In this document: one piece after another, positions 1-6,401 of the stretch
Layout of the letters: each line of letters opens with the position of its first letter
How positions within the stretch are numbered: position 1 is the first letter of the stretch
Assembly: GCA_023250775.1 (NCBI GenBank)
Contig: JAHFAA010000106.1
Location: forward strand, 1 to 10,336
DNA: 10,336 nt
DNA from: Bdellovibrionales bacterium
GTDB lineage: Bacteria > Bdellovibrionota > Bacteriovoracia > Bacteriovoracales > Bacteriovoracaceae
Direction: 5' to 3'
The notes under the pieces: generated by a model
What the model saw: the letters and a program-made list of their open reading frames with translations, nothing else
What the model was told of the DNA's origin: nothing
Databases searched by the model: none
Translations under genes and position numbers: made by a program

Positions 1-751
1 CCTCGTCGCCGACGCCATGACAGGCCAAGAGGCGGTCAATGTTTCTAAAACTTTCCACGAGGCCATCGGCCTGACGGGTGCTGTCCTGACCAAAATGGAT
101 TCTGATGCCAAGGGTGGAGCAGCGCTGTCCATTCGAACCATGACCGGCATTCCTCTGCGCTTTATCTCCAATGGTGAGAAGCTGAAAGATTTGGAACTCT
201 TCCATCCCGACCGCATGGCGAAACGCATGTTGGATATGGGTGATGTTCTGTCGCTGGTTGAGAAGGCCCAGACCGAAATTAAAGAGGATGAGGCCGAATC
301 CATGATGCAGAATCTGCAGAAGGGCAAATTCACTATCGACGATTTTTTAAAACAGATGGAAATGATGTCCCGTCTTGGCAGCATGGGATCAATTTTGAAA
401 ATGCTTCCCGGGATGGGCGGGGTCTTACGCCAAGTGGGAGATCTTTCTCCTGCCGAAAATGAAATTAAACGAATTAAGATTATGATTCAGTCTATGACCA
501 AAGCTGAACGAAATGATTATAAGGTCATCAATGAATCGCGCATCGGCCGTATTGCCAAAGGTTCTGGCACCAAAATGGAGCAGGTTAAAGATTTTCTTCA
601 GAAGTTCAAGCAGATGGAGAAGATGATGGGCCAGATGATGGGGATGATGAAGGGTGGTCTTCCTGGTATGGCCGGAATGGGTGGTGGGATGCCAGGTAAA
701 GAACGTAAGAAAAAGGACAGCAAGGGGCCCTGGGGAAACCGCTACTTCTAA
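1..751 (+). CDS. ffh: Signal recognition particle protein Ffh, C-terminal part (5' truncated)
   Basis: GTPase subunit of the signal recognition particle. It binds signal sequences emerging from the ribosome together with SRP RNA and delivers them to FtsY at the membrane. The reading frame is open from base 2, giving 249 visible residues, and the N and most of the G domain lie outside the window. Visible are the DAMTGQ segment, the G4 motif TKMD, the G5 region GGAALS, and the FHPDR/MGD segment that closes the G domain. The methionine-rich M domain follows, with SMTKAER, the SRP-RNA-binding SRIGRIAKGSG segment, and the Met-rich stretch MEKMMGQMMGMM. A glycine/methionine-rich and then basic tail ends in GPWGNRYF. 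The ATG at 17 is internal and is not the start. rpsP follows after 112 bases, the usual neighbourhood of ffh. Identity is certain; only the 5' end is missing. Confidence 0.97.
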   Translation, partial: LVADAMTGQEAVNVSKTFHEAIGLTGAVLTKMDSDAKGGAALSIRTMTGIPLRFISNGEKLKDLELFHPDRMAKRMLDMGDVLSLVEKAQTEIKEDEAESMMQNLQKGKFTIDDFLKQMEMMSRLGSMGSILKMLPGMGGVLRQVGDLSPAENEIKRIKIMIQSMTKAERNDYKVINESRIGRIAKGSGTKMEQVKDFLQKFKQMEKMMGQMMGMMKGGLPGMAGMGGGMPGKERKKKDSKGPWGNRYF

Positions 752-777
752 GGTGGTGACGCGGCGCAAGCTCCAAC

Positions 778-795
778 GTTCTCTAAGTTCTCTAA
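778..795 (+). repeat. Tandem 9-bp direct repeat upstream of the rpsP promoter
   Basis: GTTCTCTAA occurs twice without spacing (778-786 and 787-795), immediately before a TTGACT -35-like hexamer at 796. It may be a regulator site or an upstream element, or simply chance. No function can be assigned from the sequence. Confidence 0.5.
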
Positions 796-824
796 TTGAC
801 TTCGTTTCCTCCATGAGTTAAAAA
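796..824 (+). promoter_or_regulatory. Putative promoter for rpsP-khpA
   Basis: TTGACT (796-801, 5 of 6 to the sigma-70 -35 consensus) is followed, after 17 bases, by TAAAAA (819-824, 4 of 6 to TATAAT). Transcription would begin near 831, leaving a leader of about 33 bases before the rpsP ATG. This would uncouple rpsP from ffh, whose stop codon lies 45 bases upstream. Prediction from motif and spacing only. Confidence 0.42.
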
Positions 825-863
825 TGGGCCGCTTGTTTCATAATGAATTTTGAGGAGTTGTGA

Positions 864-1109
864 ATGGTTACGATTAGACTTGCTCGTGGTGGACGTCCCC
901 ATAAACCTGTTTTTACCATTGTTGCTACAGATGCACGCTACTGCCGCGACGGCCGTTTTCTCGAAAAATTAGGACAGTACATTCCTAAAAAGGCCGAGAA
1001 TTCTGTTACCGATGTTAACACTGCCGCCCTCAGGGCCTGGGTTGATAAAGGTGCTACAATATCTGATACGGTAAGAACTCTTCTGAAAAAAAATAACATA
1101 AAATTCTAA
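864..1109 (+). CDS. rpsP: 30S ribosomal protein S16
   Basis: S16 is a small-subunit protein that helps 16S rRNA folding and 30S assembly. The 81-residue length matches the family. The N-terminus MVTIRLARGG, followed by KPVFTIVATDAR and RDGRFLEKLGQYIP, is the conserved S16 core. The start at 864 is fixed by GAGGAG (852-857) six bases upstream. The gene sits between ffh and a KH-domain gene, as in many bacteria. The basic C-terminus is short, without the extension some S16 proteins carry. Identity is secure. Confidence 0.97.
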   Translation: MVTIRLARGGRPHKPVFTIVATDARYCRDGRFLEKLGQYIPKKAENSVTDVNTAALRAWVDKGATISDTVRTLLKKNNIKF

Positions 1110-1143
1110 TGACCTTCCGTACTTAGAAAAAAATGAGAGTGTT

Positions 1144-1383
1144 ATGAGTGAATTGCAAGAGCTGATTTTTTATGTTTCTAAGTCACTGGTTGATCTTCCT
1201 GAGCAAGTGCAAGTAAATGAAATCGTCGGTGAGCAGACGACGGTTATTGAATTAAAGGTTGATAAAACCGATCTCGGCAAAGTGATTGGTAAGCAGGGGC
1301 GCACAGCACGTGCCCTAAGAACTATCTTGAACGCTGCTTCTACAAAATTGAGAAAGCGTAGTGTTCTTGAAATTTTAGAATAG
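1144..1383 (+). CDS. khpA: KH-domain RNA-binding protein KhpA (YlqC family)
   Basis: A small single-KH RNA-binding protein. In other bacteria KhpA partners with KhpB/Jag in post-transcriptional control of growth and cell division; here the role is by homology only. The protein has 79 residues, typical of the family. The KH GxxG loop is GKQG at residues 49-52 (VIGKQGRTARALRTIL), preceded by the beta-strand TTVIELKVD. The start at 1144 follows a TGAGAG stretch (1134-1139). The gene lies 34 bases after rpsP and is probably co-transcribed with it. A strong terminator 32 bases after the stop ends the unit, so rimM, trmD and rplS, which often follow in this operon, are absent here. Confidence 0.93.
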   Translation: MSELQELIFYVSKSLVDLPEQVQVNEIVGEQTTVIELKVDKTDLGKVIGKQGRTARALRTILNAASTKLRKRSVLEILE

Positions 1384-1415
1384 TTTTTATCAAACTAATT
1401 TTTAGAAAAAAAATT

Positions 1416-1446
1416 AAAAAGGAGGCCTAGGCTTCCTTTTTTTTTT
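1416..1446 (+). terminator. Intrinsic terminator of the rpsP-khpA unit
   Basis: AAAAAGGAGGCC (1416-1427) pairs with GGCTTCCTTTTT (1430-1441), with one G-T wobble; the effective loop is CTAG. The hairpin runs directly into ten consecutive T (1437-1446), and an A-rich stretch lies upstream. This is a textbook rho-independent terminator 32 bases after the khpA stop. Its last T is also the first base of the next gene's TATAAT box. Confidence 0.88.
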
Positions 1447-1451
1447 ATAAT
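1446..1451 (+). promoter_or_regulatory. Perfect -10 box giving a near-leaderless transcript
   Basis: TATAAT at 1446-1451 is a perfect sigma-70 -10 hexamer. With standard spacing the +1 falls at about 1458, one base before the ATG at 1459. There is no Shine-Dalgarno in front of that ATG, which fits a leaderless mRNA. No good -35 hexamer is found at 16-18 bases upstream, because that region is the terminator stem; this lowers confidence. Confidence 0.45.
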
Positions 1452-1458
1452 CAAACCC

Positions 1459-3006
1459 ATGCAGGACATCCAGAGTGAACTCGAAGCATTTCTCAACGTA
1501 AAAGGACAATATCATTTAGGTCAGTTGCCGACAGAACGCCCCCATCCGAAATCCAAAAATTTATCTCTCTTGGCCAAGACTTCGATCAAAGAGGCCTATC
1601 GCGTTTTTTACGAAATTGATCATGATGCCCTTACTTTTCTGAAAAATAATTTGCAAGAAGTGAAAGAGATGGGCGACGCGATTCACGATACGTTGGCGCG
1701 TGGGCATAAGATTTTTATCTCTGGTTGTGGTGCCACTGGCAGGCTGGCCTTGTCGGTGGAAAAGTTGTGGCGGAACAGTTACCTGCAGCACGAATTTGAA
1801 AATCGTGTTGTCGCTTTCATGGCCGGTGGAGATCTGGCGTTTATTCATTCCTTAGAAAGTTTTGAAGATCACCCCGAATTTGGTGCACGGCAATTGCGCG
1901 AACTCGGATTTGCAGATGGCGATCTGCTCATCGCTGTTACTGAGGGAGGGGAAACCCCCTTTGTCATTGGAACCGTTTGGGAGGCGCTGAAAATTTCCAA
2001 GGTGCGGCCCTATTTTTTATTTTGCAATCCCGTAGAGATTCTTTGCCAGGTTGCTGTTCGTTCCAAAGAAGTGCTTGAAGATTCACGAGTCAAAAAAATT
2101 TGCTTTGATATCGGTCCCATGTGTCTGGCAGGTTCGACCCGTCTTCAGGCCACGACGATTCAACAGACGGCCATTTGTCTGGCCTTATTTGTTCGCGAGA
2201 ATTTTTTAACCGAAGCGGGGCGATTCATTGATAATATTTTGGAGAACTATAAAAGAATATTGGTTGAATCATTGTGTGACTTTGCCGAGTTTGAATCAAC
2301 GGTGTATTTAAATGGGCAATTTTGTAATTACGTTGCTTCTCCTTTTTTGAGCGGGATTTTGTTAACCGATACCACCGAACGTTCGCCGACTTTTGGACTT
2401 CCTCCTTTTGAAAATATTAACGAAAAGATTATTAGACCTGGGCCCTGTTATCTTTTTGTTGACCAGGCCCATGATGCTTCCTCATCTTGGCATCTGGCCC
2501 TGTCACGGCCTCCTCGCGCCTTAGAGTGGCCTGAATTGCAGGGGAGGGCCTCCCTCAAGCGGCTCTTGGGGTTTGACTTGAGTCAGTCAGGGGCGATTTA
2601 TCAACAACTGCGTGGCCCTCGTGATAAAAATTCTATCTTCCATTTCGCCGGTACTGGGCATGGTGAGTTTGCCATAAGCTACAATAAAAAAAGAATTATT
2701 TTGCCTTTGCCCAATAATCCCTTCCTGCAAAGTATCGTTTTAAAAATGTTGATCAATGCACATTCCACAATTGTGATGGGCCGTCTGGGAAGGTTTGCCA
2801 ATAATATTATGACTTACGTTCGACCGAGCAACTACAAACTAATAGACCGGGCCATCAGATATATTGAGTATCTGATCCAGGATATGGACACTCGCCCTAG
2901 CTATGATGAAATTGCAAAAATCTTATTTGATAAAAAACATGCGACTGCGCTTGATGGTTCAATCGTTGAGGAAGTTGTGTCGGCGATCAGAACGTCGGCC
3001 GAGTAG
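1459..3006 (+). CDS. SIS-domain protein, MurQ/GckR-like (two SIS domains)
   Basis: A sugar-phosphate-binding SIS-fold protein of the MurQ/glucokinase-regulator group. MurQ cleaves the lactyl ether of N-acetylmuramate 6-phosphate in cell-wall recycling; GckR binds sugar phosphates without catalysis. The protein has 515 residues against about 300 for MurQ, consistent with two SIS domains. The first (about 70-250) shows SGCGATGRL (88-96), MAGGDLAF, ESFEDHPEFGA, EGGETPFVIG and the hallmark GSTRLQATT (225-233). The second (about 280-450) is weaker and ends in LINAHSTIVMGRLGRFANNIMTYV, followed by SNYKLIDRA, which matches the MurQ C-terminal pattern. By eye, E136 aligns with E. coli MurQ E114, but L102 falls where catalytic E83 should be, with a glutamate only two residues earlier. 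Etherase activity is therefore doubtful and no symbol is given. The start lacks a Shine-Dalgarno and may be leaderless. Five bases separate the gene from convergent tatA. Confidence 0.88.
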   Translation: MQDIQSELEAFLNVKGQYHLGQLPTERPHPKSKNLSLLAKTSIKEAYRVFYEIDHDALTFLKNNLQEVKEMGDAIHDTLARGHKIFISGCGATGRLALSVEKLWRNSYLQHEFENRVVAFMAGGDLAFIHSLESFEDHPEFGARQLRELGFADGDLLIAVTEGGETPFVIGTVWEALKISKVRPYFLFCNPVEILCQVAVRSKEVLEDSRVKKICFDIGPMCLAGSTRLQATTIQQTAICLALFVRENFLTEAGRFIDNILENYKRILVESLCDFAEFESTVYLNGQFCNYVASPFLSGILLTDTTERSPTFGLPPFENINEKIIRPGPCYLFVDQAHDASSSWHLALSRPPRALEWPELQGRASLKRLLGFDLSQSGAIYQQLRGPRDKNSIFHFAGTGHGEFAISYNKKRIILPLPNNPFLQSIVLKMLINAHSTIVMGRLGRFANNIMTYVRPSNYKLIDRAIRYIEYLIQDMDTRPSYDEIAKILFDKKHATALDGSIVEEVVSAIRTSAE

Positions 3007-3011
3007 CAACC

Positions 3012-3227
3012 TTAAACGCGAGAAGCTTTTTTGGCTTCGTCGTTCTCGATTTGTGTTGTTGCTGTTCCACTCAATGCGTTTTGCTCTTCACCTTCACGCA
3101 AACCTTTCTTGAAATTGCTCATGGCCTTTCCAAGTGCTCCGCCAAGTTGGGGTAACTTGCTACCGCCAAAAAGAAGAACAACAATAAAAAGAATAACGAC
3201 TAATTCACCCATTCCAAGACCAAACAT
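3012..3227 (-). CDS. tatA: Twin-arginine translocase subunit TatA
   Basis: Pore-forming component of the Tat pathway, which exports folded proteins bearing twin-arginine signals across the inner membrane. The protein has 71 residues. It shows a short N-terminus (MFGLGMGE, with E8 before the membrane span), one transmembrane helix (about 9-20, VVILFIVVLLF), the FGGSKLPQLG hinge (20-29), an amphipathic helix containing LGKAMSNFKKGLRE, and an acidic, disordered tail. The absence of the longer proline-rich tail and different N-terminus of TatB favours TatA/E. AGGATAGG lies just before the ATG. tatB and tatC are not adjacent, so this is an orphan tatA locus. It converges on the SIS-domain gene without an obvious terminator between them. 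Confidence 0.94.
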   Translation of the reverse strand: MFGLGMGELVVILFIVVLLFGGSKLPQLGGALGKAMSNFKKGLREGEEQNALSGTATTQIENDEAKKASRV

Positions 3228-3242
3228 AACCTATCCTTTTGT

Positions 3243-3248
3243 ATTATA
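3243..3248 (-). promoter_or_regulatory. Putative -10 box of tatA
   Basis: TATAAT on the minus strand (3248 to 3243). The predicted +1 near 3236 would leave a leader of about nine bases containing GGATAGG before the ATG at 3227. No convincing -35 hexamer is seen at standard spacing. Motif-only prediction. Confidence 0.42.
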
Positions 3249-3327
3249 TAGAGTGCCGTTCGTTCAGATTTGTAACTCTACGTGTTAAAGCTGCGCCAGT
3301 CAACGTATTTTTTGTCAAGTGTTAAAC

Positions 3328-3849
3328 CTACATAGTACCCGAACGGCCGTACTTCCCTGGACAATAGTTGAGAAAACGTTGGTACTTAAGGTTTTGATAT
3401 TCTGAGGCATCGCAGGCATAGCTGGCCCAGGGAAAAATGGCGATCCCACCGCGAGGAGTGAATTCCCCGACAACCTCAAGATATTTGGGGGCAAGAAGTT
3501 TAACTAAATCGTTACAGATAGTTTGCACGCAATCTTCATGGAAGTCGCCGTGGTTTCTAAAACTGAAAAGATAGAGTTTCAGCGATTTTGATTCCACCAT
3601 TTTTTTATCGGCAATATAGTTGATGGTTATGTGGGCAAAGTCCGGCTGACCAGTTTTCGGGCATAGAGAAGTGAATTCGGGGCAAAGTAAAGTGGTCCAG
3701 GCATCAGATTGAGGATGTCGATTGGGAAAGGATTCTAGGATGTCAGGGGAATAGGTTGTCGGATAATGGGTGGTGATTTGACCTAAACTGAGACCCGCAA
3801 GTTCTTGTTTGGATCGTCTAGATTTAGTCTTGCTAACGGACCTATTCAT
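3328..3849 (-). CDS. queF: NADPH-dependent preQ0 (7-cyano-7-deazaguanine) reductase, QueF
   Basis: Reduces preQ0 to preQ1 with two NADPH in the cytoplasm, a step in making the tRNA wobble base queuosine. The protein has 173 residues, the size of the short (unimodular, type I, Bacillus-like) form. Key segments are EFTSLCPKTGQPDFA, with the catalytic Cys63 that forms the thioimide and Asp70; the QueF motif ESKSLKLY (86-93); SFRNHGDFHEDC (His104/Glu105, substrate binding); and TPRGGIAIFPW (131-141). The start at 3849 is preceded by AAGGGA about seven bases upstream. The first 20 residues are basic and variable, so a shorter start is possible. No other queuosine gene is nearby, and no preQ1 riboswitch was recognised upstream. 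It is divergent from the ferrochelatase gene and lies about 100 bases upstream of tatA on the same strand. Confidence 0.96.
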   Translation of the reverse strand: MNRSVSKTKSRRSKQELAGLSLGQITTHYPTTYSPDILESFPNRHPQSDAWTTLLCPEFTSLCPKTGQPDFAHITINYIADKKMVESKSLKLYLFSFRNHGDFHEDCVQTICNDLVKLLAPKYLEVVGEFTPRGGIAIFPWASYACDASEYQNLKYQRFLNYCPGKYGRSGTM

Positions 3850-3932
3850 GTGGCATTCCCTTTGTTACCTTATTGCGCCACCTTGGCCAATTTTCCCTTA
3901 TTCGTCAACCTGCGGGGGCGATGGGTATATTT

Positions 3933-6299
3933 ATGAAAGCGAAAATTATTCTGCTTCAGCTTGGCTCGCCGATCTCGCTCAAATTGCGCGATATTCGAAA
4001 CTACTTAAAAGAATTTTTGTCGGACCCAAGAGTGGTGGATTTGCCGCGCATTTTTTGGTTACCAATTTTGTACTTTTTCATTCTCCCTTTTCGGCCAAGA
4101 AAGACCCAAAAGTTATATCAGTCAATCGTGATGCCCAATGGAAAATTGCCTCTCGTTGCCATCACAGAAAGCTTCAAAGACAAAGTTAAGTCCCATCTCG
4201 CTTCTCTGAATATCGATGTCGATAGTGCCTACATTTTGGGTGAGAAGAAAATTGTCAAGGTCGTTGGCCCCCATCCCGATGCCGACACTGTTTTTGTTCC
4301 CATGTTTCCTCAGTACAGTACCACCACGACGGCCTCGGCTCACGATGCCGTTGCCCACGCCACATCCTTGGATACGCCTTTTAAGATTGATCATTTCTGG
4401 TCGCTTCGGGCCTATATCGATCTGAGTGTTGGCCAAATTAAAAAGGTTCTGGATGCAAAAAACGTGGATGTTCTGATTCTGAGTTTCCACGGCCTTCCCA
4501 AGCGCTATGTTTTAGAAAAAAAAGATCCCTATTTTGAGCAATGCTATAAAACCTATCTGCTTATGAAATCCAAGCTTCCGCTTGAGTGGCAGAGCAAGGT
4601 TCATTTGAGCTTTCAATCGCGCTTTGGTTCTGAAGAGTGGCTGACTCCCTCGACCATGGATAAGGCCAAAGAGCTGGGCGCTCAGGGCAAGAAAAATATT
4701 GCGGTTTACTGCCCAAGCTTTGTGGTGGATTGTCTGGAAACCTTGGCCGAGATTGGCCACGAGTTGGATTTAGAGGTTCGTCCTCTTGGTTCTAAAATTA
4801 CCTTGATCCCCTGTCTCAATGACAGTGATGAATGGGCGCGAGAATTTGCCAAATATTTAGGGGCGGTCGTGCGAAATGATCGGCCGATGTTACAGCAATT
4901 GTTTTATGGAGAAGAAGCGATGGAACCAATTCCCGAAGTGACTTACAAATCTCCTTCTATGGGGCAAGACTCCAAAGGAACTCTCAAGTTGGTATTTCTC
5001 ACGCTCTTTTTAGATTTGGTGGGATTCTCGATTATTTTTCCTCTGTTTCCGAGCCTGGCCCGCTACTATCTCCAAAATGATTCCGGCAATCCGCTGCTGA
5101 TTTCTGTGTTTAAGGGCATGGCCTTTTTAACCGGGCACGGAAGTGAGTTCACACACCCGACTCTGGATGCGCAATCGCTGGTTTTGTTTGGCGGGGTTTT
5201 GGGGGCCTTTTATTCTCTCATGCAGTTTATTGCCGCGCCCTTTTGGGGAGGCCTTTCAGATCGCATTGGCCGTCGTCCGGTTTTGATAATTTCAGTTACG
5301 GGGTTGGCCTTAAGTTATTTCCTATGGTTTTTTTCTGGCAGCTTTACCCTGCTTTTGCTCGCGCGATTGTTGGGTGGTTTTATGGGCGGCAATATTTCAA
5401 CTGCCAGTGCTGTGGTGGCAGACATCACCGATCATTCGAATCGTGCAAAAGGAATGGCCGCCATTGGGATTGCCTTTGCGCTTGGATTTATCCTGGGCCC
5501 GGCCATCGGTGGGATTTCCATGCTTCTCAAATTCACCACGATTTCAGGGGCCACAGATTTAGGCATTAATCCTTTTTCTGGCGCGGCCTTGATTGCTTTT
5601 GTGCTTTCTTGCATCAATCTTTTTTTCATCATCAAAAAATTTCCTGAAACACATCCGAAAGAGAAACGACAGGCCAAACGCAAAGAGGATGGCCATCTTC
5701 TTAACCCGTTTAAGATGTTCAAACCCTTTCCTTACAAAGGCGTGAACCTTACGAATATAGGTTATTTTATTTTCCTAAGCAGTTTTTCAGGCATGGAATT
5801 TACCTTAACTTTTGTGGCGTTCGAACGCTTAAGTTATACCTCTATGCAAAATGCCAATATGTTTATTTATATTGGTGTTTTGATTACCCTCATTCAGGGG
5901 GGATATGTGCGACGTTCTGCTCGAAAAGTTGGAGAAAAGCGCATGGCGATGCAAGGACTCGTGGCCATTATTCCAGGCCTGGTGTGTATTGCCTACGCCA
6001 ATAGTTCTTGGATGCTTTATCTCGGTCTGACCTTTTTGGGTATTGGTTCGTCATTGATCATTCCCTGCATAACAGCCTTGGTGTCTCTGCTCGCTCCGGG
6101 CAATGCCCAGGGACAAGTGCTCGGGGTCTTTCGATCCTTAGGGGCCTTGGCCCGTGTTGTGGGCCCTCTTTTGGCCTCAGTCATTTACTGGCATTATGGT
6201 TCAACAGTACCGTATCTTGTGGGAGCGGCCTTTATCCTCATTCCACTCATGCTTGTAGGTATGGTGCCTGATCCCAAAGAAAGTAGGGTTACTGCTTGA
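3933..6299 (+). CDS. hemH: Ferrochelatase fused to a major facilitator superfamily transporter
   Basis: One uninterrupted frame of 788 residues. Residues 1 to about 315 form a complete ferrochelatase, which inserts Fe2+ into porphyrin to make heme: N-terminal KIILLQLGSP, FVPMFPQYST, catalytic His186 in LSFHGLP, FQSRFGSEEWLTP (227-239) and Glu269 in VDCLETLAEIGHE. After a linker of about 30 residues (315-348), residues 350-788 form an MFS permease of the TetA/multidrug-like type. It has about 12 membrane spans, motif A GGLSDRIGRRP (439-449), motif C GIAFALGFILGPAIGG (512-527), a long first periplasmic loop (about 375-415), and a basic central loop (568-600, KKFPETHPKEKRQAKRK). The MFS N-terminus is cytoplasmic, so the enzyme would sit on the inner face of the inner membrane. 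The start is uncertain: ATG 3933 best fits the family; ATG 3921 and TTG 3873 are in frame. ATG 4920 could start the transporter alone. The transporter's substrate is unknown. Confidence 0.9.
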   Translation: MKAKIILLQLGSPISLKLRDIRNYLKEFLSDPRVVDLPRIFWLPILYFFILPFRPRKTQKLYQSIVMPNGKLPLVAITESFKDKVKSHLASLNIDVDSAYILGEKKIVKVVGPHPDADTVFVPMFPQYSTTTTASAHDAVAHATSLDTPFKIDHFWSLRAYIDLSVGQIKKVLDAKNVDVLILSFHGLPKRYVLEKKDPYFEQCYKTYLLMKSKLPLEWQSKVHLSFQSRFGSEEWLTPSTMDKAKELGAQGKKNIAVYCPSFVVDCLETLAEIGHELDLEVRPLGSKITLIPCLNDSDEWAREFAKYLGAVVRNDRPMLQQLFYGEEAMEPIPEVTYKSPSMGQDSKGTLKLVFLTLFLDLVGFSIIFPLFPSLARYYLQNDSGNPLLISVFKGMAFLTGHGSEFTHPTLDAQSLVLFGGVLGAFYSLMQFIAAPFWGGLSDRIGRRPVLIISVTGLALSYFLWFFSGSFTLLLLARLLGGFMGGNISTASAVVADITDHSNRAKGMAAIGIAFALGFILGPAIGGISMLLKFTTISGATDLGINPFSGAALIAFVLSCINLFFIIKKFPETHPKEKRQAKRKEDGHLLNPFKMFKPFPYKGVNLTNIGYFIFLSSFSGMEFTLTFVAFERLSYTSMQNANMFIYIGVLITLIQGGYVRRSARKVGEKRMAMQGLVAIIPGLVCIAYANSSWMLYLGLTFLGIGSSLIIPCITALVSLLAPGNAQGQVLGVFRSLGALARVVGPLLASVIYWHYGSTVPYLVGAAFILIPLMLVGMVPDPKESRVTA
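4908..4922 (+). promoter_or_regulatory. Internal Shine-Dalgarno and ATG at the ferrochelatase/MFS junction
   Basis: GGAGAAG (4908-4914) is followed after five bases by an in-frame ATG at 4920, exactly in the linker between the ferrochelatase domain and the first MFS helix. It is a better ribosome binding site than the one at the gene's own start. It could produce a free transporter of about 439 residues alongside the fusion. A second in-frame ATG lies at 4959. Whether it is used cannot be told from sequence. Confidence 0.4.
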
Positions 6300-6360
6300 A
6301 ATGACATCTGTTTAATCGTGTAAAAAATCTCCACTTGGCCGTTTTCGGTTGAATATATTT

Positions 6361-6397
6361 ATCCTCCATGGTTTACGCAGGTAATAAATTGGAGGAT
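6361..6397 (+). promoter_or_regulatory. Inverted repeat enclosing the Shine-Dalgarno of the phospholipase D-like gene
   Basis: ATCCTCCA (6361-6368) is the exact reverse complement of TGGAGGAT (6390-6397), with a 21-base loop. The right arm contains the whole Shine-Dalgarno GGAGGA (6391-6396) of the gene starting at 6402, and the left arm mimics the 16S anti-Shine-Dalgarno. If the hairpin forms in the leader RNA it would hide the ribosome site. It could also be fortuitous, because eight base pairs across 21 bases is only moderately stable. Confidence 0.45.
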
Positions 6398-6401
6398 TTC
6401 T

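Noticed and set aside
425..814. Minus-strand open frame over the ffh 3' end
   Set aside because: Its His/Leu-rich composition is the reverse complement of the Met-rich M domain of Ffh; there is no independent support.
3022..3038. GAAGC/GCTTC hairpin as a terminator between the SIS-domain gene and tatA
   Set aside because: Only five base pairs, inside the tatA coding region, with no T-run following the stem in either direction.
3031..3288. Plus-strand open frame over tatA
   Set aside because: It is the antisense shadow of tatA, whose TatA sequence is unmistakable.
3883..3890. Palindrome TTGGCCAA between queF and the ferrochelatase gene as an operator
   Set aside because: Eight bases only, and GGCC is so frequent in this window that it carries little weight.
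3850..3932. Possible preQ1 riboswitch upstream of queF
   Set aside because: I looked for the small C-rich hairpin and A-rich tail pairing with the ribosome site and did not see them; the leader also has too little room before the divergent gene.
5243..5569. Alternative-frame open stretch inside the MFS region
   Set aside because: Out-of-frame shadow of the transporter; the MFS motifs are in the main frame.
6335..6380. Promoter for the phospholipase D-like gene (TTGGCC or TTGAAT with TATATT)
   Set aside because: No pair of hexamers has acceptable spacing, so I cannot support a specific promoter.
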